From: Candidatus Latescibacterota bacterium
GTDB lineage: Bacteria > Latescibacterota > UBA2968 > UBA8231
NCBI GenBank assembly: GCA_022826515.1
Contig: JAJDUT010000035.1
Span: 1-29,325, forward strand
Direction of reading: 5' to 3'
DNA length: 29,325 bases
Shown: positions 7,869 to 15,071 of the stretch, one piece after another
Position numbering within the stretch: the first letter of the stretch is position 1
Layout of the letters: each line of letters opens with the position of its first letter
The notes under the pieces: generated by a model
Told to the model about the DNA's origin: nothing
Database searches by the model: none
The model's input: only the letters and a program-made list of their open reading frames with translations
Translations under genes and position numbers: made by a program

Positions 7869-8069
7869 ATGACCGAGCAATCCCAACCTCTAACCCAAGC
7901 CCAAGACCACGACCGGCGCATTGGACGGTTAGAAGGAATTGTCGAGCAACTCAATTACCGCTTGGACTCCATTGAGCGCGGCCAGCGGTGGATTATCGGC
8001 ATCCAAATCACAACGCTGATCGCCATAGGCAGCTTGTTGTTTAGCATCCTGAACAAGCTACCCGGATAA
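7869..8069 (+). CDS. Small coiled-coil protein with C-terminal membrane anchor (paralogue A)
   Basis: This 66-residue protein has a charged N-terminus, a short helical/coiled-coil stretch RIGRLEGIVEQLNYRLDSIE (18-37) and one hydrophobic segment at about residues 41-63 that should anchor it in the membrane with the bulk facing the cytoplasm. The ATG is preceded by AGGAG at 7857-7861. Its core is clearly related to the 87-residue protein at 18744-19007: the DH..RI.RLEGI.EQ motif and the RWII..Q start of the membrane segment are shared. The layout resembles small XhlA-like proteins, but I do not claim membership. Function unknown. It sits 54 bp after the transketolase-like gene. Confidence 0.75.
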   Translation: MTEQSQPLTQAQDHDRRIGRLEGIVEQLNYRLDSIERGQRWIIGIQITTLIAIGSLLFSILNKLPG

Positions 8070-8125
8070 CGACCAACCCGCCCCGGCCGCAAACCAGCCC
8101 GGGCATCACCACCGGAGAAACAACT

Positions 8126-8161
8126 ATGCAGACACACCAAGCAAAAAGGCAAAAAAAATGA
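8126..8161 (+). CDS. Possible 11-codon leader ORF overlapping the cyclophilin start
   Basis: The ATG at 8126 has the best-placed ribosome binding site in this gap (GGAGAAA at 8113-8119, 6 bp before it). It encodes MQTHQAKRQKK and ends at a TGA that overlaps the next ATG as ATGA, at the end of a run of eight A. It is either a coupling leader peptide or the true N-terminus of the cyclophilin put out of frame by a one-base change or slippage in the A run. Confidence 0.4.
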   Translation: MQTHQAKRQKK

Positions 8162-8799
8162 AGCGGAGCATACTTTTAATCATCGCACTTTGGGCTTTCG
8201 GCTGTGGAACCGGCAACCAAGGTGGGGAAGCAAGCAAGGAGATCTTAATGGATCCTACAGGCGAGGCCCTAAACGAGCAGGCACCCGACGAATTCTCAGT
8301 GCGCTTGGAGACCAGCGCTGGCCCGGTGGTCATCCAAGTGACGCGCGATTGGGCACCGATCGGTGCCGACCGGTTCTACAACTTGGTCAGCAACGGTTTC
8401 TACGACGAGCAGCGCTTCTTCCGCGTGGTACCTAACTTTGTGGTGCAGTGGGGCCTGAGCGGTAATCCAGCGCTTAATCAGGTCTGGCATCGAGCTCATA
8501 TCCTCGACGATCCCGTCAAGCAGGGCAATACGCGCGGACGGATCACGTACGCCAAAACTAATCAGCCCAATACGCGCACGACCCAGCTCTTTATCAACTT
8601 GGGAGACAACGCCAATCTCGACGGCATGGGGTTTGCGCCCTTCGGCGAAGTAGTGGAAGGCATGGAGGTGGTGGATGCGATCAATGCCGAGTACGGCCAG
8701 CAGCCAAACCAAAGGCAGATCCACGGGCGCGGCAACGCCTATCTCGAAGAAAACTTTCCCAACCTAGACTATATCATCAAGGCCGAGATCATCGAGTAA
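8158..8799 (+). CDS. Cyclophilin-type peptidyl-prolyl cis-trans isomerase, predicted lipoprotein
   Basis: The 213-residue product begins with a basic n-region, a hydrophobic stretch and Cys16 (MKRSILLIIALWAFGC), a lipoprotein-like signal although Phe at -2 is not ideal for the lipobox. After a polar linker, residues 45-212 are a cyclophilin domain: the start strand FSVRLETSAGPVVIQV, FYNLVSNGFYD, then FFRVVPNFVVQWG with the catalytic Arg, TQLFINLGDN and FAPFGEVVEGMEVVD. Cyclophilins isomerise Xaa-Pro bonds and help fold exported proteins; this one probably acts in the periplasm tethered to a membrane. The usual QGGD reads QWGL, so activity may be altered. A well-placed ribosome binding site serves an ATG 32 bp upstream in another frame (see the leader ORF). 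Confidence 0.88.
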   Translation: MKRSILLIIALWAFGCGTGNQGGEASKEILMDPTGEALNEQAPDEFSVRLETSAGPVVIQVTRDWAPIGADRFYNLVSNGFYDEQRFFRVVPNFVVQWGLSGNPALNQVWHRAHILDDPVKQGNTRGRITYAKTNQPNTRTTQLFINLGDNANLDGMGFAPFGEVVEGMEVVDAINAEYGQQPNQRQIHGRGNAYLEENFPNLDYIIKAEIIE

Positions 8800-9696
8800 G
8801 TGGCCGCCGAAATCCGCAATGAGGCCGTCGGGCTAAAGGCCGGTACCCTAGCCATTGTAACCGCCGTGCTGTGGGGTGGCAACCCGGTGGCGATCAAGGT
8901 GGGGCTCGATGGGGTGCCGCCGGCCGCGATGGCTGGCTTGCGCTTTGCACTGGGTGCCCTGACCGTATGGGTCGGGGCACTTTTTGCTGGTATTCAGTTG
9001 CGCATACCCTCCAGCGAATGGAAGGGGCTGGGCGGATTGGCACTGCTTTTCGCGCTGCAAATATGGCTTTTGAACGCAGGCACTCAATACACCACGGCCA
9101 GCCGCTCAGGGGTGGTGGTCAATATTTACCCCTTCTTCACGGCATTTTTCGCGCACTTGTTCGTCGGCGACCGCTTGGGCTTGGGGCAGTGGTTTGGCTT
9201 GCTCATTTCGTTTGCCGGTGTGGTGCTGCTGTTTTGGGAGTCGCTGGCGCTGGCCGAGACGCAGTACTTGCTAGGCGATGCGATGGTGGCCGCTAGCGGT
9301 TTGTTGTTGGGCTTGCGACAGGTGGTGATCAAGCGGCTGGTGCAGGGGCTCAACCCCTATCAAGTGCTGTTCTGGCAGGCCGTGCTGAGCCTGCCTTTGT
9401 TCGCCGCTTGGAGCGCGTTCTTAGAATCCGAGGTCGAGTACGTCCTAACCGGCCCGGTCATTGCCGGCGTGCTCTATCAAGGCATCGTCGTCGCCGGGCT
9501 GTGTTTTATCATCCTCGTCTTTCTACTCCAACATCACTCGCCTGGGCGACTGGGGGGCTTTGGCTTTGCCACGCCGGTGGTGGGTGTGCTGTTGAGTGCC
9601 GCGCTTTTGGACGAGGCCATATCGCCCTATCTGCTGGCCAGCATGGGGCTGGTGGCTGTGGGCATTGTGGTTGCAAACTGGGTCGGGCGGGATTAG
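8800..9696 (+). CDS. EamA/DMT-superfamily transporter
   Basis: The GTG start at 8800 follows the cyclophilin TAA with no gap, so translation is probably coupled. The 298-residue protein is a string of hydrophobic segments, about ten, arranged as two EamA repeats (about 15-145 and 160-295). Typical features are AVLWGGNPVAIKVG in the first segment and the PLFAAW and LSAALLDE regions in the second half, the latter matching the conserved ...L.E.. near the end of each repeat. Family members export or import metabolites such as amino acids, nucleosides or sugars across the inner membrane. The substrate cannot be predicted, and the neighbours give no clear clue. Confidence 0.9.
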   Translation: MAAEIRNEAVGLKAGTLAIVTAVLWGGNPVAIKVGLDGVPPAAMAGLRFALGALTVWVGALFAGIQLRIPSSEWKGLGGLALLFALQIWLLNAGTQYTTASRSGVVVNIYPFFTAFFAHLFVGDRLGLGQWFGLLISFAGVVLLFWESLALAETQYLLGDAMVAASGLLLGLRQVVIKRLVQGLNPYQVLFWQAVLSLPLFAAWSAFLESEVEYVLTGPVIAGVLYQGIVVAGLCFIILVFLLQHHSPGRLGGFGFATPVVGVLLSAALLDEAISPYLLASMGLVAVGIVVANWVGRD

Positions 9697-9726
9697 GGCA
9701 ACCCTACAAGTCAACGGGGATCCAAT

Positions 9727-12700
9727 ATGCAGTTCGTAATCGACGTGCATCTGCACTCGCGCTTTGCGCGAGCGACGAGCCGCGACCTCAACCCCTCTAA
9801 TTTGCACAAATGGTCGGCGCTCAAGGGCGTTGACGTAGTCGGCACGGGGGACTACACGCATCCCGAGTGGTTCGCCGAACTATCTGAGCAACTCGAACCA
9901 GCCGAAGAGGGGCTGTATCAGCTCGAACCCGGCCGTCGCGCTGCCGTAGAACAAGAGCTGCCCGAGCGCTGCCGTCGCGCTGTGCGTTTCATGCTTTCGG
10001 TGGAAATTAGCACCATCTACAAGAAGGGCGACAAAACCCGCAAGATCCACCACGTCGTCATCCTGCCTTCCCTCGAATCCGTCGCCCGACTCAATCGCCG
10101 CCTCGGTGCCATTGGCAACTTGCACTCCGACGGCCGGCCCATCTTGGGGCTGGACAGCCGCGACCTTTTAGAGATTTGTCTCGAAGCCGATGAGAATGTG
10201 CTCTTCGTCCCGGCCCATATATGGACGCCGCACTTTGCCGCTTTGGGGGCATCGTCGGGCTTTGACTCGTTGGAGGAGTGCTACGAGGATTTGTTGCCGC
10301 ACATCTTCGCAGTGGAGACCGGCCTGTCCTCGGATCCGCCGATGAACTGGCGGCTGTCGGCCCTCGACCGCTATGCGATCGTATCCAATTCTGACGCCCA
10401 CTCGCCGCAAAAGCTGGCCCGCGAGGCCACGTGCTTTGACACCGCGTGCTCGTATCCGGGCATCTACTCTGCGCTCAAAGACCGCGACCCAGCGCGCTTT
10501 TTGGGCACGTTGGAGTTCTACCCCGAAGAAGGCAAATACCACTACGACGGCCACCGCAAGTGCGCGGTGTGCTACAAGCCAGCGCAAACGCTGACCGCTG
10601 AGGGGATCTGCCCGGTGTGTGGACGCAAGCTGACGGTGGGGGTTTTGCACCGGGTGGAGAAGCTAGCTGATCGTCCGGAGGGATTCCGACCGGAGGTTGC
10701 TCCGTCCTACGAGTACTTGATTCCGCTCGACGAAGTGATCGGCGCAGCGGTTGGCGTTGGTCCGAAAAGCAAAAAAGTCCGCGGCGTGTACGATCGGCTC
10801 TTGGCCGAAGTAGGTACAGAACTTGAAGTCTTGCGTCGCACCGGACTCGAAGCGATTGAAAGCTGCGCCGGGCCGTTGGTGGCCGAAGGCGTGCGCCGGA
10901 TGCGCTGCGGCGAGGTGGATATCTACCCCGGCCACGATGGGGAATACGGCGTAATCAGCGTGTTCACCGAGGAGGAGCGGACGCGCTTAAAAGGGCAGGG
11001 AGCGTTGTTCGACTTGGGGCCGGCGGTCGCGAAGACGGCTGAGGAAGTCCACGTTCCAGCGGTGCCGTTGCCAAGGCCCGATAGCACTGAGCAAGCGGAG
11101 CAGGAAGCGGACGCACCTGACGCTGCACAGCGGCAAATCGAAGAGGCCGAAGGAGGGCCTTTAGTGGTCGTGGCTGGGCCAGGGTCGGGCAAGACCCGGG
11201 TGTTGACGCGGCGCATTGCGCGGCTGGTCGCAAGCGGCGTGGACCCGGGTCAGATCATGGCCATTACCTTTACCCGGCGGGCGGCTGGACAGATGCGGCA
11301 GCGGCTGAGCGCATTGTTGGACGGTGGGCTAGGCGCGATGCAGGTGGGGACCTTTCACCGCTTGGCGTTGTCTCTGTTGCGGGAGTTGGGCTGCGAGCCA
11401 AAGCTGGTGCTTGACGAGGTGGAAGCGCGCCGGTTGCTGGAAGGGACGCTGGCAGACGCCGGTTTGTTGGGGTCGGTCGCCGCTGCTAGTCAAGCCATCT
11501 CGCTGGCTAAGGCCGCCGCGCAGGGGCCGGATGAGGTGGACGAGGAGTGGCGACCGCATTACGACGCTTATCAGGAAGCTCTACGCGCATCTGGAGCCTG
11601 CGACTACGACGACATTCTTTTGGATTTGCTGCGCCTCTTAGAAGCGGATGCAGCCGTACGGGAACAGGTGCGAGCGCGTTTCCCCTATTTGCTGATAGAC
11701 GAGTTCCAAGACCTCAACGCCGCGCAGTATAGACTGGTCCTGCAGTTAGCGGGTGCGGGTGCGGGCCTGATGGCCATCGGCGACCCGGATCAAGCGATTT
11801 ACAGCTTTCGCGGCGCTTCGCCCGACCACTTCGTTCACTTGCGCGACCGCTTCTCGGATACGCGACTCTTTCATCTAGGCGCGAATTACCGCTCGCAGGG
11901 GCATATTGTCGAGGCGGCCGCGGCCGTCGTCGGCCACAATCCAGAGCGAGAGGCCATTGAACTCGCAGCCGTGCGTCCGGGAAAGGAGCGGATTCGTCTA
12001 ATCGAGGTGCCGAGCGAGACGGCCGAGGGCATTGCGGTGGTGCGGGAGATTGCCCGCATGGTCGGCGGCACCGATATGGTGCAGACCGATGCTGGCGCAG
12101 AGGGCACGCGCAGCTTCGCCGACTTTGCCGTGCTCTTCCGCACGGGTCGCCAAGGCCAAGTGCTGGAGGAGTGCTTCCGCAAGGAGGGCCTGCCGTACCG
12201 GCTCGTCGGGCAGAAGGGCTTTCTGCAAGCGCCGACCGTGCGGGCCGCGTTGGCATTTGCCCGCTATGCCTCGCTCTCGCAAGAGGCCGTACGCCGTTGG
12301 CAGGCACTAGAGGCCATGGGCGTGGAACCGCACATTTTGCGCCAAGTGCGGCGGGGGGAACTGTCGGCTGCGGCGCAGGACCGGGTCGAGGCGCTAGAGG
12401 AACGGATAGCAGAGTACAGGCAATGGGCTGAGCAGGAGGGGGCAGGTGCTTGGGTGCGCCGCTGGCAGGCCGAGTTCGGCGACCCGGAGGATGAGGACTT
12501 GGAGCACTTGGCCCGAGTAGCGGACGCGGCCGGGACGCTCGCTCAGCTACTGGAGACCGTGCTCTTAGGCGCGGAGGCCGACTACGAGGAGCGGGGCGGC
12601 CCTCAAGGTCCGGAGGCCGTCGCGCTGATGACTTTGCACGCGGCTAAGGGCTTGGAGTTTCCAGTGGTATTCATCTGCGGGGTGGAGGACGGACTCATTC

Positions 12701-12933
12701 CCTTCCGCGAGCGAGATGCCGACTTAGCCGAGGAGCGGCGGCTCTTTTACGTGGGCATGACGCGAGCGGAGGAGGAATTGGTGTTGCTGCGGGCGCGTAG
12801 CCGTCAGCGCTATGGCGAGCGGGTGCAGTGTGCGCTGTCGCCGTTTGTAGAAGAGATTCCCGCTCAGTTGCTCGTGCGCGAGGATGCGGTTATGCCGCGT
12901 CGGCGGGAGGCCGAGCAGCTATCGCTCTTTTAG
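9727..12933 (+). CDS. EndoQ-like PHP endonuclease fused to a UvrD/PcrA-type superfamily 1 helicase
   Basis: Residues 1-430 match the endonuclease Q/TIGR00375 type: a PHP centre with DVHLH (His8, His10), GTGDYTH, SVEIS, VPAHIWTPHF and NSDAH (about 221-225), followed by a four-Cys zinc site (Cys279, 282, 295, 298). Residues 466-1068 are a superfamily 1A helicase: Walker A GPGSGKT (484-490), ITFTRRAA, Walker B LLIDEFQD (658-662), GDPDQAIYSFRGA, LGANYRS, LHAAKGLEF and VGMTRAEEE. EndoQ cuts 5' to deaminated bases such as uracil and hypoxanthine; the helicase would then unwind from the nick. The helicase part is shorter than PcrA, with reduced 1B/2B regions. The extreme C-terminus is QLSLF (1064-1068), a textbook beta-clamp-binding motif. 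The stop overlaps the convergent acyltransferase stop. Confidence 0.93.
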   Translation: MQFVIDVHLHSRFARATSRDLNPSNLHKWSALKGVDVVGTGDYTHPEWFAELSEQLEPAEEGLYQLEPGRRAAVEQELPERCRRAVRFMLSVEISTIYKKGDKTRKIHHVVILPSLESVARLNRRLGAIGNLHSDGRPILGLDSRDLLEICLEADENVLFVPAHIWTPHFAALGASSGFDSLEECYEDLLPHIFAVETGLSSDPPMNWRLSALDRYAIVSNSDAHSPQKLAREATCFDTACSYPGIYSALKDRDPARFLGTLEFYPEEGKYHYDGHRKCAVCYKPAQTLTAEGICPVCGRKLTVGVLHRVEKLADRPEGFRPEVAPSYEYLIPLDEVIGAAVGVGPKSKKVRGVYDRLLAEVGTELEVLRRTGLEAIESCAGPLVAEGVRRMRCGEVDIYPGHDGEYGVISVFTEEERTRLKGQGALFDLGPAVAKTAEEVHVPAVPLPRPDSTEQAEQEADAPDAAQRQIEEAEGGPLVVVAGPGSGKTRVLTRRIARLVASGVDPGQIMAITFTRRAAGQMRQRLSALLDGGLGAMQVGTFHRLALSLLRELGCEPKLVLDEVEARRLLEGTLADAGLLGSVAAASQAISLAKAAAQGPDEVDEEWRPHYDAYQEALRASGACDYDDILLDLLRLLEADAAVREQVRARFPYLLIDEFQDLNAAQYRLVLQLAGAGAGLMAIGDPDQAIYSFRGASPDHFVHLRDRFSDTRLFHLGANYRSQGHIVEAAAAVVGHNPEREAIELAAVRPGKERIRLIEVPSETAEGIAVVREIARMVGGTDMVQTDAGAEGTRSFADFAVLFRTGRQGQVLEECFRKEGLPYRLVGQKGFLQAPTVRAALAFARYASLSQEAVRRWQALEAMGVEPHILRQVRRGELSAAAQDRVEALEERIAEYRQWAEQEGAGAWVRRWQAEFGDPEDEDLEHLARVADAAGTLAQLLETVLLGAEADYEERGGPQGPEAVALMTLHAAKGLEFPVVFICGVEDGLIPFRERDADLAEERRLFYVGMTRAEEELVLLRARSRQRYGERVQCALSPFVEEIPAQLLVREDAVMPRRREAEQLSLF

Positions 12934-14870
12934 CTCGGTTCCGGGTTGAAAAGCCGGGCGATGTGTACGGCTTGGAAGAGCGTCGCTGGCTCTAGCTGCG
13001 TGCGCAGGGCGCGCTTGCGCGGCAGGAGCGTGGTTTCGCCGAGCATTGGTGGGCAAACCAGTACTTCGACCCGGCCGCTGCCGATGTTGAGATTGCCGCG
13101 CGGGCATTTGGGCCATAGGGAATGGAGACCGCGAAAAGCTAGCGGCACGATGATTACGTCGGGCGGCAGATAAGCAAAGAGCGCGTGCTGCATGGGCAGG
13201 CACTGAGGCTCAAAGGCGGCCGTGGTGCCTTCGCCATAGACGACGCCCGGCCGCTCTGAGAGGAGCTCGGCAAAGCGGCGCGTGGGATTTTTCGTGTCGG
13301 CCGAGCGGGTCATAATGACGTGCCCATCGACTTTCTCCATGATCTGATCAACTTCCTCGGTAGTAAAGCCAATCAGCGAAAAAGAGCGCCCGCCAATGCG
13401 CAGGGATGCAGGTTCGGTGAGGCGAGCGCGGGCGAGGCTCACCGGCGCGGGGAGTTCGCGCCAGCCCATCAGTTCGAGGAAGCGGGGGTCGTGGATCAGG
13501 GTACTCATCACTGGATGGTCGAAGAGGCTGCGGTGCGTGGGGAGGAACAGGACCTTTTCCTGTTTGTTGGCTAGATCGAGGTCGCGGGCGGTGGCGGCGA
13601 AGAGCGGGTCGGCGCTTACGGTCAATTCAATGCCGAAGATGTCCAGCGATTTCCGCCCCCATTCGCTGCTTTGGGCGCTGGCGGCTTTGAGGCGCTCCGC
13701 TTCTGGGAGTTGAGCTGCTAGCAGGCTCATTTTTTTCTTGCCGGTGCGGTAGTAGAGGCAAGCCCACTGAAAGAGGCGTGCCCGGCGGCTCCATGGGCCG
13801 AGGCTCTGGCGTCGCCCGACATGCTGGTATTCGAGAAAGCGGCCCTTGGCCTTGCCGTCGAGCAGAGGGGGTAGGACTACTAGAGCGACTTCTCCCCGCG
13901 CTCGGCCTGCTAGTCGGTTGACGTAGCCGACTAAGCGGCGCGTCAGGTCGATCATGTCGCGGGTCAGGTAGCTGTACTCTTGGCCGTACCAAAATTCTCT
14001 CGGCTTGATTTGGGCGGGATCTTCGGAGTGGGCTTGGAGAAATTTGAGTAGCATACCCTTACCCAGCAGAACCAGCTTGCACAGCTTTTGGTGCCATTGG
14101 GCGCGCACCCGCCCCTCGATGCGGGCCAAGAGCACGTCGGCGTCCGTGATGGCCTTCCACACCGATATGCCGAGATAGATGAAGTTGCTATAAGTGTTAA
14201 AGCGGATGGCGAGGTGCTCGCCAGCGGCGAGGTAATCGACGACGCGCTCGGCGACTTCGCTGAGCAGGTCGCGCAGGGTCCCGGCGTGGCGCACTCCGTC
14301 GATTTCGCAGGCGTAGTGCTCGGCCAAGCGCGGATCGTCGGCCGAGTCGGTCGCAGGCTCTTTTTGCGCCGTCCCGGCTTGCAGCTTCTCGGCGACCGCG
14401 TGGGCGTGGGACAGCGGCACGCGGGCGACCCGCAGCTTGACGAGGGCGGCCTCGCCTTCGTCGAGGGTATAGGGGTTGTCGCGGCCTAGGGCGTGTAGAT
14501 AGACCGATTGGTAGAGCGCGTGGAAATCGAGTGCATCGCCGCGGCCGCGTTCGACGAAGAGCTGGCGCGTTGCTAGGTAGAGGCGGTTCGCTTGGTGGTA
14601 GGCGGGGCCGATATGCTCGTAGTGGTCGTATGCCTCTTGCAGGCGCTTGTCGCGGAGCGGGGGGATGCCCTCGTGAATGGCGCCGATCAGCTCGGCGCGG
14701 CGCACGAGCGCGTTGAGGTCGCTGCCCACCGGCCAGATGATTTCGCTTGGATCGCGGTCGGCGAAGTGGCCATCGCTGATGGCGACTTGCATCAGTTCCT
14801 CAGCCGCCTCGTCGTAGAGGCGCAGCATTTCGTCTAGATCCACGTCGCTCAGCAGTTTGTCTAGGTCCAC
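12930..14870 (-). CDS. Large glycerolipid acyltransferase (PlsB/PlsC superfamily) with a long N-terminal domain
   Basis: The 646-residue protein has the acyltransferase motif HRSLFD at 446-451 (HxxxxD) and the substrate-binding EGT at 547-549, spaced as in glycerol-3-phosphate or lysophosphatidate acyltransferases. These transfer acyl chains to glycerol phosphates in membrane lipid synthesis at the inner membrane. The first ~430 residues have no motif I recognise; they are mainly helical and charged, with FNTYSNFIYLG near 225. The order resembles PlsB, where a long N-terminal region precedes the catalytic part, so a PlsB-like role is possible. The start is a GTG at 14870 with AGGTG just upstream. 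Its TAA shares bases with the TAG of the EndoQ-UvrD gene on the other strand, leaving no room for a terminator. Confidence 0.8.
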   Translation of the reverse strand: MDLDKLLSDVDLDEMLRLYDEAAEELMQVAISDGHFADRDPSEIIWPVGSDLNALVRRAELIGAIHEGIPPLRDKRLQEAYDHYEHIGPAYHQANRLYLATRQLFVERGRGDALDFHALYQSVYLHALGRDNPYTLDEGEAALVKLRVARVPLSHAHAVAEKLQAGTAQKEPATDSADDPRLAEHYACEIDGVRHAGTLRDLLSEVAERVVDYLAAGEHLAIRFNTYSNFIYLGISVWKAITDADVLLARIEGRVRAQWHQKLCKLVLLGKGMLLKFLQAHSEDPAQIKPREFWYGQEYSYLTRDMIDLTRRLVGYVNRLAGRARGEVALVVLPPLLDGKAKGRFLEYQHVGRRQSLGPWSRRARLFQWACLYYRTGKKKMSLLAAQLPEAERLKAASAQSSEWGRKSLDIFGIELTVSADPLFAATARDLDLANKQEKVLFLPTHRSLFDHPVMSTLIHDPRFLELMGWRELPAPVSLARARLTEPASLRIGGRSFSLIGFTTEEVDQIMEKVDGHVIMTRSADTKNPTRRFAELLSERPGVVYGEGTTAAFEPQCLPMQHALFAYLPPDVIIVPLAFRGLHSLWPKCPRGNLNIGSGRVEVLVCPPMLGETTLLPRKRALRTQLEPATLFQAVHIARLFNPEPS

Positions 14871-15071
14871 TTTGCACCTGTCTTTCGGTTTGCGTTGGCA
14901 GCTTAGAGTGAGTTAATGCAAACCGCCTGTTTGGTCAAGCTCGTGCGGGGCGGTTCGAGGTGCCGATATGAAAAGTCAACTCTGCTGGTATGCAAATCAC
15001 CCCAGACAAACAGCCAGCAGCAAATAAAGCCCGTAGCGGCACACCATTACCTAGGCCCCCGTGCAGAGAAG

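Noticed and set aside
11714..12307. 197-codon frame antisense to the helicase region
   Set aside because: Arg/Pro/Ser-rich composition and full overlap with helicase motifs mark it as a shadow.
14930..14970. GGTTCGAG sequence resembling a tRNA T-loop
   Set aside because: No cloverleaf could be built from the flanking bases.
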